The position numbers and the translations under genes were made by a program. DNA of 64,000 bases, from NCBI GenBank assembly GCA_000750105.3, contig JPHH03000053.1, forward strand, positions 124,001 to 188,000, written 5' to 3'. Shown one piece after another: positions 22,993 through 35,139 of this stretch. How positions within the stretch are numbered: position 1 is the first letter of the stretch; each line of letters starts with the position of its first letter. Origin of the DNA: Tolypocladium sp. Sup5 PDA-1 (taxonomy: Eukaryota > Ascomycota > Sordariomycetes > Hypocreales > Ophiocordycipitaceae). The notes below the pieces were generated by a model that saw only the letters and a list, made by a program, of their open reading frames with translations, did no database searches and was not told the DNA's origin.

Positions 22993-24047
22993 TTACAGTT
23001 TTAACTTGTTGTCAAAGACGGGAAACGGCAGCCACTCGTCGTCGCACACCTTGACCTCGCCAGTCGCCGCCGAGATTCCATCCACAGCCTTGACCTCGTC
23101 GTCCGTCAGCTCCCACCCGTCGAGCTGGAAGTTGGCCTCGATGCGCGCGGGCGTGACGCTCTTGGGGATGACGCTCCAGCCCTTGTGCAGCCCCCACATG
23201 AGCAGCACCTGCTGCGGCGTCCGGCCCTTGGCCTCGGCCAGCTTCAGCAGCGTGGCGTCCTTGTAAAAGGGCGAGTCCTGCGAGCCGAGGCACGAGTAGC
23301 CGGTGGTGTAGATGCCCTTGGAGGTGTTGAGGGCGACGAGCTGGGGCGACGGGTAGCCGGGGTGCAGCTCGATCTGATTGACGGCGGGGATGACCTAGGC
23401 ATCGTCAGCAAGGGAGTTGTTTTATAGAGCATGGGGGTTGTGTAGAGCATCCAGCATCACGCGGGAATAGAAATAAAGGAGTTGTACCTTGCAGCTCGGG
23501 TCGCTCAGCAGCTTCTGCAGGTTGGTCGTCTCAAAGTTGGACACGCCAATGTTGCGCGCCTTGCCCGAGCCCACGAGCTTCTGCATCTCGCGCCACGTAT
23601 CGCGAAAGTCCCAGTCGGCGTAGTGCCGCTTGGGGTCGGCCGGGTCCGTCGAGCTGGGCCAGTGCATGAGGTACAGGTCCACGTAGTCGGTGCCCAGGCG
23701 CTCGAGGCTGCTGGCCAGCGCACCCGCGACGTCCTTGTGGTCCGGGTTGTTGAGCTTGGTGGTCAGCCAGATGTCGCCCCGGGGCACGCCCGAGGCCCTG
23801 ATGCCGGCGCCGACCTCGGCCTCGTTGCCGTACGCGGCGGCCGTGTCGATGTGGCGGTAGCCGGCGCGGAGGGCGGCCTCGACGGCGGCCTGGACCTGGT
23901 TCGGGCCGGAGCGCCAGGTGCCGAGGCCGACGACGGGCATCTTGTCGCCCGTGTTGAGGGTGTGCGTGCGCCTGCTCCTGGTTAGACGTGACGGTGCTGC
24001 CTATCAAGTACAAGAATGTCTCACGTGGTCTGCTTGAGGGAAGCCAT
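22993..24047 (-). CDS. Aldo-keto reductase (NADPH-dependent), 304 aa
   Basis: Three-exon model, complement(22993..23394, 23488..23977, 24025..24047). AKR barrel with the catalytic tetrad visible: Asp and Tyr in GYRHIDTAAAYGNE, Lys in WLTTKLNN, His in LYLMHWPSS. Cofactor-binding segments IPKSVTPARIEANFQ and GVSNFET are present, and the N-terminus MPVVGLGTWRSGPNQVQAAV is canonical. Size is normal. Closest in look to fungal glycerol-dehydrogenase/GCY1-type AKRs, but substrate is not determined by sequence. The 23 bp first exon (MASLKQTT) and a 93 bp intron before VIPAVNQIELHP are supported by family continuity. The upstream region has a duplicated 26 bp element. Confidence 0.88.
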
Positions 24048-24164
24048 GGCGTCGTTCGTCTCAGCGTAACCCAATAACTAGCTTCGTTGGCTCTATCTCG
24101 ACTCTTGAACAGACAATTGAACAAGAGGGAAAGAAAAAGGACATGGAAGAAAAGAGCGTCCTTT

Positions 24165-24365
24165 GTCCTTTTTAACGGCAGGTCCAACTTAAAGTCAACA
24201 ACTTCCGTCCTCGGAGTAGCCTCGCTCCTTGGCCGCAAAGTTGCTCCGTTGGCGCAATCACCAACCCCTCCCCTCACCCATGACGCGACAAACAAACGAA
24301 TTTACCCGTTGACCATGCGCCCGCAAGGAAAGAGTGGTGTCCTTTTCAACGGCAGGTCCAACCTT
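24165..24365. repeat. Pair of ~26 bp direct repeats upstream of the aldo-keto reductase gene
   Basis: GTCCTTTTTAACGGCAGGTC followed by CAACTT occurs at 24165-24190, and GTCCTTTTCAACGGCAGGTC followed by CAACCTT at 24339-24365, about 175 bp apart in the same orientation. They lie 120-320 bp upstream of the AKR start. The conserved core AACGGCAGGTCCAAC suggests a transcription-factor site pair or a local duplication. Confidence 0.6.
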
Positions 24366-26622
24366 CCCTTCCCCACAAACGTGCAGCGCTTATTAAGTCT
24401 CCCCCACTGGGATGTCGGTGGCGGGCGTCATTGGCGCCCATAGGGCTACGGGGAACGCGGCTGCGGGCAGTTCTTTCGTGTGATGGGCTTCACCGGGTGG
24501 AGGGGAGGCGCTGGCTGCGAGTCAGTGGGATGTTCCCTGCGGGAGGATTGGAGGCCTTTCGGTGACGGGCCCGGCCACAGTGACATCAACGGCAACGTGC
24601 AGGTCCGAGTGCGCAACGGGGGAGAAACGGACGCGGAAGCTTTGTGCCGATTCATGACGCCGACGGGCTTTTTCATGTAGTATTATTAGTCGATGCCGTC
24701 GGCTTCATATCCTGTTAGTCGGAGTGATCCAACCGCGCTCTAGGGTAGGCACAGGAACAACTTGCACGCCGCTCGTCGAACACCCGCAGACATTGCAGGT
24801 GCAACCTGAACGCTCGACAAACGTGTTCCACGTTCAGTGTTGTTTATTGGTCGCAGAATATGCCCTTTCAAGGGAGTTTGGAGTGCGGCTCATGCTTGTG
24901 AGAGTGCGTCGTTGGTTTCGTCATCGCTGGCTCGGGGCTGTGTGACCTCTTATACAAAACGGCTACTGTTTGAAGGCGCTCGTTGGCCAATTGCTAACGA
25001 CAATCAACAGAGGCGAGCACAATCTGCCCCGTCGCCTCGATTTCGGTCAAGTGTACGAGTACGAGCATGGCCTTGCCGGCTGGGGCATGCATCACATTGT
25101 TCTCATCGCTGGAGGAGTACACGGCTTCTCCGCTGCACCGTCTTCCGTCTGCCCATACGGAGTATTACTCCAGGATATCTTGTCTGCCAAGTGACGACGT
25201 CCGGCTCATCTGGGTAGAGCCGTGGGGCGTGCACTTGACCTCCGGCGGCTATTGGCCCATCGCCGATGGCATCACAGAACCGATATTATCACAATACGGC
25301 CAAAATCGATCCTCCGCTGGCGCAGTCAACAAGGTCGTCCAGGGTCGCCACCGACGCGGCTAGAGCCGTGCCGAGGGACCATCAGCGGGATCGGTCCACC
25401 ACGGCTGGCATCGCGGCCGGGACCCAAATCTCCAAAATATCACACCTTCATGATGCTCTCCGGCGGGGTCTCGATGATTCTCTTGCCGTGCGCTTGCTCA
25501 GACCGGTGGCACTGGCGGCGGAGCCGAGGAAGCACGTCCTGCCGTGATGGAGAGCCCGGTGGGCCTCGCGAGACGTTGGACTCTGGGGAGGACGCCGACG
25601 GGTGGAAGTGATTCGCGGCCAGGTCTGAGCTCTCGCCCCGAACAACGCCCAGGTAACATGTAAATCATCGGCTCTCGGCTAGGCGTGGATCGTCGACTTC
25701 AATCGTCTCATCATGCCCATTACAGTTCGTGGATGGTCAGACAACCAGATTCAGCAACAGGATAATAATTAATAACCCTGTCAACCTGTATCCGTACTCC
25801 GTACGCGTAAGTATGTCGTAGTACGACTAGGCTGACTCCACTGCCGACGCAGGGGCGCCGCAAGCATGTCGCTGGTGCTCACAACGCCCTGCCTAAGAGG
25901 CTGAGACCAAACGACTGGGACGGCGGAGGCGACTGATACCTAAACCTACCAACGAGTCCCGAAAGGGCACGATCTGTTACAGGGTTGGTAGTCCAAGAGG
26001 CGCTGTCAGTCTGTCACACTCAACGTCCATTCGGCGAAGGCCCCGTTGGGAACCATGTCTCGGCTGAGACAACTGCCAAGCCACCGAGCTCTCGGGCCCC
26101 CTTGATGGCTACGCCGAAGTCCCCAAAATGCCCCCGAAGTGCGACGCTGGCTGCTGGCGAATGCGAACCGCCAGCATGGATCCGGTTAGCAGGCGTCGCC
26201 GGGTGGCTGCCGCGGATGGCTGGGGTTCAGCGGCTGGGCCTCCGGGATGTCAGTCCAGCAGTCAGTCGCTCCCTAGTCTTGGACGTTAAATGTCGGCAAC
26301 TGCACTCGCACGGACGCCTCGAGCGCCTACCCGGCATGGATGCTCGAGGGGAGAGGCACATACGTGTTACGGACTACAAGTACGGCGGAGCCACGGCGAC
26401 GGCTCGAATCGTCTCAACTCAACTGTTCTGGGACATTTGCCCTATGCAACCTTGAACTCTCGAAACTCTGACAGCCTGCGGCCGACTAGTATCAACTGAT
26501 CTTACACACCAAGACGGTTGAATCCCGGAGACTTCTATACGTGGGACCATGAGCTCCCGTCCCGTGCCCTACTTTTGACACCTCGCGGCGTCCCGTGTGT
26601 CTCCTCCTTCGAGCAATGGACA
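24366..26622. other. Gene-free stretch of about 2.3 kb
   Basis: Numerous short frames but none with continuous protein-like composition. Copies of the nine-mer TACGGAGTA or its complement lie at 25156 and 25795. May contain relics, but nothing could be identified. Confidence 0.4.
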
Positions 26623-28214
26623 ATGGGCTTCCCAAGCAGTGTGGTGCTTGGGCTGGGAACGGCCCCGGCCCCAGTCACCGTGATGTCATCCTGGCCCGTC
26701 GAGCGAGCTGTTGCGAAACCTTCATTTGCGGTTGACATGGAAAACCTGCCTTTGTGCGCCGTACGTACTTTCTGTCTAGATATTCTTGTTAGTCGGCCGT
26801 GTGGCGTTCAAAAACTGACCTTGTGTTCCTTGTAGGTCCACTGCCTCGCTGGGGATTGCCCTCTATCAAACGCGACGTGCGTATGCGCACATGAGATGGT
26901 CAAGCAGCACGAAGACAGGTGCATGATGAGGTCCTGTACCTTTCCGGAAGCACTTTGTACGTCGCCTGGATGGTCCTAATCCGTGGGTTTCTAAGCTGAC
27001 CACGGCTCGACATGCAGTTGCGAGAAACCTCACCGAGACGTCATGCAACACTCCCGTCAGAGACCGGTCTGCGCAGTTCAACATCCTAAACATCGCCCTG
27101 GGCGCGGTAACCACCGTCGTCGTCTTTATTCGCGTTCTGTTCAAGCGCTGCTTCAGCATGCGGCGAAGGCTATGCGTCGACGACTGGGCCATCGCCGTGG
27201 CACTCGTGCTCTTCGGCCTCCCGAGCATCGTGACCATGATCTTCGGCCTGACTGCCCACGGGCTGGGCAAGGATATCTGGGGCCTGCAGCCTGCTGAAGT
27301 CACCGTCTTTGGGCTCTACTTCTACATCATGGAGATTCTCTACCTCATCCTCATGACGTTGATCAAGTTGACCCTATCGCTCTTTTACCTTGATATTTTT
27401 TCCGGCACAACTATCCGACGACTGCTCTGGGGCACGGTCGTGTTTCACATCGCCTTCGGTATTGCATTTGTGGTCAAGGTCATCTTTCAGTGCTCGCCCA
27501 TCAGCTTCTACTGGACAAAGTTCGACATTAGCCAGGCGCCTCACGGTCATTGCATCGACATCAACGCCTCCGGCTGGGCCAACGCGGCGATTGGCGTCGC
27601 TGTCGACTTTTGGCTGATTGCCATTCCGATTAGCCAGGTGAAGAAGCTCAACCTGCATTGGAAGAAGAAGGTCGGGGCTGCTCTGATGTTTCTGACCGGC
27701 GCACTGTAAGTGGTCAGCTTTGCTTCGTGTACTACCAAGCTGACATCTTAGTGTTACCATGGTGTCCATCCTGCGCCTTCATTCCATCATTCACTTCGCC
27801 AACTCGACGAACCCAACATGGGAGCAGTGGAATATAGTATGGTGGTCGACAATCGAAGTCAACGTCGGCATAATATGCACATGTCTGCCATCTATGCGCC
27901 TGGTCCTATTACGCCTCTGGCCAAGGGTGTTTGGTAACGACTCCCGAGTGCACAAGAATGCGGACTCGGGACACGGAGATCGGCAGCGGACCGACCCCGA
28001 TTTCATCGACGAAGAACATGAACTGGGCGGAGAGGATTATAGGAGCACGACAGGGATTGTCAAGACACCTGCCGAGGCTGTCGTAGCTCACACAGTGGAA
28101 CAGCACGAAGAGACAACCCACGAAAACACGACAGAAGAAAGTCGCCGAAGAGACGAGGCGGGGCACACGCTGTCCGTCGAGCTGGGCGAAAGGAAGTATA
28201 CTGTGCAGGTATAA
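26623..28214 (+). CDS. CFEM-domain Pth11-like G-protein-coupled receptor
   Basis: Four-exon model, join(26623..26760, 26836..26956, 27018..27705, 27752..28214), 469 aa. Exons 1-3 join to give an extracellular CFEM domain with eight Cys: LPLCAVHCLAGDCPLSNATC, VCAHEMVKQHEDRCMMRSC and ETSC. Seven hydrophobic segments follow, starting FNILNIALGAVTTVVVFIRV and including DWAIAVALVLFGLPSIVTMI, YLILMTLIKLTLSLFYLDIF and GWANAAIGVAVDFWLIAIPI, the fungal rhodopsin-like (DUF3752-type integral membrane) fold typical of Pth11-related receptors. The C-terminal tail is hydrophilic, acidic and Glu/Thr rich. Such receptors sense host surfaces or environment at the plasma membrane. The N-terminus before the CFEM is weakly hydrophobic, so the true start and signal peptide are uncertain. 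Confidence 0.85.
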
Positions 28215-28743
28215 TGATCTCACCTGTAGATCTCGGGAGGTGTACGGAGTACTAGTGAGTACACCGAGATGGCCGAGATGAATGACAAATCGGTAACACC
28301 ATGTGGTCACAATATTGAACCGACGTCCGAGCCGTGCGATTGATAAGATTAGCGATATATAAAAGCGATGTTTCATGTTCAACTGCTTGTTGATGAAGTC
28401 CATACGTGTTCGATACAGTAGTTCGGATGCTGGCACTGCCGACAAAGGCGGTCTTCAATCAGACGTCGTCCTGCAGGTAGGGTAATTGGCGCATTCGAGT
28501 CTACTCTGGCACTGATTTCCTTCATACACAAAAGTTCTTTCAATGCCGACTCAGGATAGGCTCAAGAAGTGATTGCAACATTTATTAGTATCAAGTCTGA
28601 GAGGCAAATGCCTGCTGAGTCCCGACAACTCATGCAAACATTCCGCATCCCTGATACTCTCGTAGCAACTCCAGCCTGCAGGACCCTCCTGACCGCTCGG
28701 TATTGCTCAAGTAGCTCCCGGCTCGATGCTGGGCAATTGAGCG
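28215..28743. other. Convergent intergenic region
   Basis: 529 bp between the receptor gene and the next minus-strand gene. It includes one TACGGAGTA nine-mer at 28243. No gene seen. Confidence 0.4.
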
Positions 28744-29829
28744 CTACAGGGACTCGGGGTCCCCAAGCTGTCTGCCCAAATGTTGCAGAACCGGCCCCTC
28801 GGCGGTGATGCCCGTCCACCCCGGATGTGCCTGCGCCCGCTGCATCATCTCTGCCCAAATCGCCACGGCACTCAGCAACACCATCTCCATATCGTCCCTG
28901 CACAAGTTGCGTTGGACAATCCTCAGTTTCAAGCGCTGCTGGTGCGTCCCAAAGTTGCGCGAGGAGGCGAGCAGTGCGTACGTGTTGCCGTCCTCGTCGA
29001 CGCACTTTCGTCCCTGGGCTTGTGCGAGGATTGCTGGGACCTCTTCGTGGGAGGACCGGGTCCAAGTGAGCCGCTTCTCGGACTTTGGTAGTGTGAAGAC
29101 GCTCCCTGGTGGGTATGACTTGTGTGATTGCGTCGGGTCGGTCGTCATTCCCGAATCGTTGTGCCTGGTAGTGAGGGACCTGGTCCTGGAGATGAGCCAG
29201 CGGTTCAGGTTGGCGTCGCTGACACCCCACTCAGAGTCGGATCCGGAGATTTCAGAATTGCTGGCCTTGCCGGTGTACAGGGTGATTTCCTCTAGATTGG
29301 CCATGGGAACCAACGCGCGGCGCAGGAGGGCATACGTGGGGGTCTGCAGAATGCTGATGACATCTTCCGGAATACCCAGGCGGGCCAAGCTTCTTGCATC
29401 ATCAGAGTTGTTGTAAATCGAAAGAGTGTTTCCTTCTGGAACATTTGTCGGTAAGCTGCGTTGCAACCCAGCAGGTTGCTCACGTGTTTCCAGTGATGCC
29501 ATTGGGAGGCCATTGACAAAGTCGTCGACGATGCTGTTCGAGCCTTGGAGAGTGAGTGCAGCCATCGCTTCCCTGATGGTGCCGTCTGCGGTCCCGTGGG
29601 GGTGGTCCATGGTGTCCTGCACGTTCATGGTGTTCTGCGCGTCCATGCCCGAGGTGTTCTGCGCGTCCATGGTGTTCTGTGTGTGCATGGGGTGCTGTGT
29701 TTGTAGGATCGATGTTGTCAACGGGACTCGAGGCCACAGTCTGTGGGCGACATGCTGTATATAGCCAGGAATAGCTGAGAGTGATTGCGTCGCGTCGAAA
29801 ATACACTTTATAAAAATTGAAAAATGCAT
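28744..29829 (-). CDS. Hypothetical protein, 361 aa
   Basis: Single long frame without recognised domain. N-terminal 45 residues are moderately hydrophobic (MHFSIFIKCIFDATQSLSAI) but not a clear signal peptide. Residues about 48-75 repeat a Met/Asn/Thr unit (HTQNTMDAQNT, GMDAQNTMNVQDTMDH). The middle and C-terminal parts look like ordinary folded protein, for example LARLGIPEDVISILQTPTYA and CRDDMEMVLLSAVAIWAEMM, ending QHLGRQLGDPESL. An A/T run (TATATAT) lies about 45 bp upstream on the coding strand. An ATG at the start of the repeat could be the real start. No neighbours hint at a function. Confidence 0.5.
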   Translation of the reverse strand: MHFSIFIKCIFDATQSLSAIPGYIQHVAHRLWPRVPLTTSILQTQHPMHTQNTMDAQNTSGMDAQNTMNVQDTMDHPHGTADGTIREAMAALTLQGSNSIVDDFVNGLPMASLETREQPAGLQRSLPTNVPEGNTLSIYNNSDDARSLARLGIPEDVISILQTPTYALLRRALVPMANLEEITLYTGKASNSEISGSDSEWGVSDANLNRWLISRTRSLTTRHNDSGMTTDPTQSHKSYPPGSVFTLPKSEKRLTWTRSSHEEVPAILAQAQGRKCVDEDGNTYALLASSRNFGTHQQRLKLRIVQRNLCRDDMEMVLLSAVAIWAEMMQRAQAHPGWTGITAEGPVLQHLGRQLGDPESL

Positions 29830-30066
29830 CTGGTGGGAGTTTGAATAGAACTTTGTTACGCCACAACCTCATATATATTTCGGTAGCTCAGGTGGGCGCG
29901 AAAAAGGCGTATATCAAGTTGCACTGGGAAGCCACGTACAACCCAATGAGACAATATCATTGAACTCTATATGTATCCTGGTAAACCTCGGAAGCAGGCT
30001 CTGTGCTACTGATCTGCAGCCCAACAACATGATGCAGGTTCCTGTCCTGGCGTTTGTCCTACTTCT

Positions 30067-33000
30067 TTACTCGGCGTTGTTGCTGAGGCTCTCGTACAGC
30101 GTACGGAACGCCGACGTCGGTGTTGCGAGCAACTCCTGCGGGTTTCCCGTCTCGACGACTCGCCCCTTTTCAAGGAGCACGATGCGATCGAAGTCAAGCA
30201 CAGTGTGCAACTTGTGTGCGATGGCGATTACCGTACGGCCCTTGAATTCGTCGCGAAGGACGCGTTGCATGAGTTCGTCAGTCTCTGAGTCCACGCTACT
30301 CGTCGCCTCATCCATGATGAGGATGCGCCCTGGCTTGATCACCGCGCGAGCGAGACAGAACAGTTGTCGCTGTCCATGTGACAACTTGTCGTCGTCCATG
30401 TCGCCATCGAGTCCGTCGCGAGACTCGAAAAACTCCCACATGCCCACGGCACGCAACACCTCCATAAGGCGTTCGTCGCTGGCCGCTTGTAGAGGATCTA
30501 TATTCTCGCGCACACTGCCGTGTAGGAAGAACGGCTGCTGCGGGAGCGTGTTGAGCCGGTTGCGCACTTCTTGCCGCGGGATCGTACTGACGTCGATGCC
30601 GTCGACAGAAATGTTACCGGAGTCGATGTCCAACATGCGGAGAAGAGCGGAAATGAGAGACGACTTGCCGCTAATAACTGGTCAGCAAGAGGATTAAGAC
30701 CATGTTCGCACAAGAGAGACTCACCTGCCCGTTCGACCGCAAATGGCTACTCTTTCACCAGCTTCTATAGAGAGGCTAATTTCCTTCAAGGCCGGCTCGA
30801 GGGACGATTCGTATGAGGCTGAAACGCCCTTGAACGACACCGCACCATGTGCCGGCCACTCCTCCGGCACGGTGCCCGTCTCGCTGGGCAGGTTCTCGTC
30901 CTTGACGTTGATAACGTACGAGCGAATTCTGTTGATTGCCCCAAGCGCTGTCTCTACCTGCGTCCACTGGGTTACGAGAGTCTGAAGAGTCGAGCTGAAC
31001 GTGACAATGTTAAAGAGTGCCACGCCAAGGAAGCCAGTAGACCCATTGCGAATGTTCGTTGCAATTGACACAAGCAAGATGGCAACCCCGGCGTTGAAGA
31101 GGTCCAGGACGAGAGTGAGCCATCTTTGGATACACCACAGCAAGTAGTATGGCTTTTGCGAAATATTGAGAGCCTTGGTGTTGCGTTCCATGTAGTTTTC
31201 AGTCCACCCGTACGCCCGAATGCAGGAGATTCCGTTGAGCGTTTCCAAGAATTGCGAGAATAGAGGGGCCTTGGCCTCAATGTCGAGGAGACGCAACTGC
31301 CTGGATGTTCGCAGATAGTAGAACTGGATCAAGACCAGCGCTATGATGCAGAACGGGATTGCGGCGGCGATGTAACCTGAACCGATGAAGACGAGTACTG
31401 CGGAGACAATGGCAGATAGGAACTGGAAGACGGTTTGGTCAATGGACATGGGCAAGTCGTTATCGATCAACTCAAGGTCTTGGCTAAACCTTTATTGATT
31501 TTACATTAGCCTCAATTTGTCTGTGAATGATGTAAAAGACAAACCTGTTGACTGTGGTTCCGGCATCGGTTGTTGTAAGGAAGGATGTTGATGCTCTGTT
31601 TGACATATGATTAGACAAAGCAGAGTTTCGGCATTATTAATATCCTTACCGCATGGTTGTTGTCAACAAGCGCTCGTGGAACTTTCTCGAGGTCTTGGGA
31701 AGCACGATAAGATTGAAGACGCTTCCACAGTGTTAGCTTCTTAGCTGAAGGGTGCATTCGAGACATATTTACCAATCGGCCACAGTGCATCCCAGGATTG
31801 TGACAGCCGCGAGAGCGCCATAAATGCCTAGCCAGTAGCCAATACGTTCATTTGGATGATCCGCGTTTGCATTGGTCCACCATTGCAACCAAACAGCTAG
31901 AAAGGTCAACTTGGCTTCGTATTTCAGCGCGAGGTTTGGACAACCTACATGGGAAGGTGACGCCGAATACAAAGACAGCGCAGGCAAAGAGGTAAAGTGA
32001 AATGGTCCACCACCCCGCAATTTTTGCATAGTATGCGTAGATCTTCATGTCGCCGGCATGACGATGGTCTCCAGGGTCCGGGTCTTCGAGCATTTCAAGC
32101 TCGTGTAAAGCGTCCTCTGGAATTTCCAGTTCCGGGCGAGCTGTCGTGGTTGGGGGCTGGCTTGCAAGCTTCTGGACATCCTCGTCAGTGTCAGACAGGC
32201 TTTCCCGAGTGCCTTGCCGAGCTATCTGGCCCTCTTCATCGAGGAAGATGACATAGTCTGCGAAGCTCAAGTGGTTTGCTGGGACAGTTAGCATCTTGAA
32301 AGCTAGTGACTGATGAAATGTCTTACCTGAGTTTGTCGCCAGTATTACAGTCGAGTTGAACATCTTCAGCAAGCCATCAGGTCCAAACACAGCGTCGAGA
32401 ACATGTCGCTCAGTAGACCGGTCGAGTCCGGTCAATACATCATCCAGTATCATGGTGGGATTTCTGGAATAAAGCGCTCGGGCAAATGACTGTAGACTGT
32501 AAGCTTCATGTTGGAAACACTCATTCAAACTCGGCGACTTACCACGCGCATTTGCTGCCCGCCGCTTAGGCGAGACCCGCGAGTGCCTGTGTTGGTTTGG
32601 TCCCCGTTTGACAATTCCTCAAAATCCGCAGACAGCGCGCAGGCGCCAACGACGGTATCATACCACGACTTTTCAAAGGCAGACATGCCAACAATATTAC
32701 TTTGAACCGTGCCCCAGGTAGTCCACGGTGTCTGTGGACAGTACGCGGCTCTCAGAAACGTCGTTGAAACTGAGCCTGTGGTAAATGGCATCTCTCCTAG
32801 CAAGAGCTTGAGGAGGGTCGACTTGCCAGAACCAACAGGACCAAATATCATGGTGGTCTGCCCACGTGGGATGTCAAAGGTCATGTTCTTGAGAACCGGG
32901 TCGTCTTGTGCATAGCTGGCTGATGCCTCCTTAACCATGGCTGTAAACTTGGAGCTTGCCATGTCGGAACTTGGAAACTCCTTGAGTGGCTTTTCATCGC

Positions 33001-35139
33001 TTTCATGCAGAGTTGAATCTGATGGGAGCTTCTTGCTGTTAGGGGTAGTTCTGTAATCCTCTCGCTCCTTCGACATCAGGTACTTTTGGATGCGACGGAA
33101 CGAGTTGATGACGGTTTGAATGTGCTCAAAGCCATCAATAGCGTACGTCATTGGTTGGTTGAGCAACTCGAATAAGCTCAATGAGGCAAAAGCAACGCCT
33201 TCGGTTAACGTTCCCGAGTTGTTGGCTTTGGCAAGAAGGATGTATACCGTGTAACCCCAGACTGGGGCCAAGGCAGAAGACGCAAAGTCTAGTATTTCCA
33301 AGTTAGCAAAGAATCAACCTTGAGTTTCTCTCGGTGCCTTCCTGTACTTACATGCGATAAACACGAAAATGTTCAAAATACGATGCCGCCGAGACGCGCG
33401 AATCTCTGCCAATCGAAGATTTGCAATTTTGGACGACACAATGTCCGCCAACCCCGTCATTTTTATGGCCTTCATGGAGCCAAGCGCTTTGGCAGTTGCC
33501 TCGAGCCGGTCCTCAATTGCTTCAAGCCACGGGGTTTGAGCATTGCCTGCAGCTTTCGCAAGTGGCAACCCTAGTACCAGACAGACTAGAAACAGTTACT
33601 AATTGCAACGGGGATTTGGTTAGTGAAGATGCGACAAGCCACTACATACCGATGATCCAGCCAATTGGAGCCAAGACAGCCACCCCGAGAAGTCTATATA
33701 AGAGCCACAGGGCCAAGGCAGCTTCTATGAAGCTGGCATACATCTCGTGAATGATGGGCATGCTAGACCCGATCCGGTCAATGTCGGCGCTCATCAGGGT
33801 GATCGCCTCGGCATCTGCAATGACTGATGAGTCAATGCGGAGGGTTTTGCCAAATATGAGAGTGACCAGGCTACCACGGAACAACGTGAGCAGGCGATAC
33901 GTCTTGTGTTGGTAGACGGCGTATGCTAACTAAATCGAAGTGGTTAGCTTAGCCCAACTAAATAAAAGAAGATACGTACTGAGAGGCCAATATAGACGAT
34001 GGCGTAGCCTCCTATTAGTCCGTAGGCGGTGTTTTTCGTGTTCAGTTCAGAATCCTCCGCAGTATAGTCCAGAACCCGTTGCACAAGAAACGGTTGTGAG
34101 AAACTGAAGCCAGCGTAGGCCAGTCGCGGTAAAACGCCAGCCAAGATGCTCCATTTGTAATGCCCCAAGAAGGTCCAGAGAAGAGCATGTTCGCTTGATT
34201 TGTTGGCTGGCAATTCATGTTAGTGCTGAAATAATCGAAGCAGCTGGAAAAGTGAGGGTTACTTTTTTCCCAGCGTTCTATTAGTGTCGCCGGCCTTGAC
34301 GCGGAGAGGATTTCGGCATCAAGAGGTGTGAGTGTATTGACCGTCAATAGCGTCTTGAAACCTCTGATGAAAACGTCGTTTACCCAAATGAACAAAGCCC
34401 TGTTGATTACACCGCTTGTCGCCTCAGGAGACTCATCCTGCCATTCGGGGAGGAGAAGATGACGCTTCTCCGTAACCTCTAGAGCGAAAACTAGAATCTT
34501 GACACAGAAGCTAGCGAGTAAGACTGCGGCCACAGTCCGGCTCTCTGGAAGGAAGAACAGTGTGCGAACGCGAGCCAGGTCTAAAAGGATTGATACGCCC
34601 AAATAGACTGAAAGCAACGAAGATGGGCGAACCGATCGTATATGCTCCAGAAATGATACAACTGAGAGGATGGAGTAGCCAGCTATGGTCAAGGCAATGC
34701 ATGCAATGGTGAGCCTAGTCGTCAGTACGCCACGAGTAACCCACAGGGCCAACAAGGCGACCTGAAGAATCACATATGTGGCAAAGAGAAGCTTTACGCG
34801 TACTTGTTAACGTTTGGGAACACTTCCGAGATAGTGTAGCTGGAAAAGGACGCAGTACCATTTTCAGCGCCAACAGCCATGATGACCGTGCCTTGGCTGC
34901 TTCATTGCGAAGCACCAGGAGCCTGAGGACGGCCCAGCCAACTATTGAAATTCAGCAGATAATACATGTAAACTCATGGGAAATTGTATAGACACACTGG
35001 CAATTCCAAGCGGTAGTATTGTTAGGATGCCTTCCTCGAAGAGAAGCGTAAAGTCAAACCCTCCAACGCAGGAGTCGGCCACGGTTGGGCCGAAGACATC
35101 CTGAACGGCGATGGAGCAAGGGGCACCAGGAAGCGACAT
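30067..35139 (-). CDS. ABCC-type (multidrug-resistance-associated) full ABC transporter
   Basis: Fourteen-exon model, 1449 aa: complement(30067..30670, 30725..31489, 31545..31595, 31650..31721, 31773..31896, 31949..32278, 32327..32489, 32543..33288, 33352..33585, 33650..33929, 33980..34206, 34263..34791, 34859..34941, 34998..35139); all phases agree. Order TMD0-TMD1-NBD1-TMD2-NBD2. NBD1: Walker A GPVGSGKST, signature RLSGGQQ, Walker B MILDDV (Asp for Glu, usual in ABCC NBD1). NBD2: Walker A GRTGSGKSS, signature LSHGQRQ, Walker B ILIMDEATSSVD, H-loop IAHKLHT. The NBD1 H-loop reads LATNSANHL, so its His appears to be Asn, which fits one active and one degenerate ATP site. It likely exports a metabolite or conjugate, and divergence from the NRPS makes that product the natural candidate. 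Confidence 0.9.

Noticed and set aside
24366..26622. Possible transposon relic
   Set aside because: No terminal inverted repeats, transposase motifs or target-site duplication found by eye.
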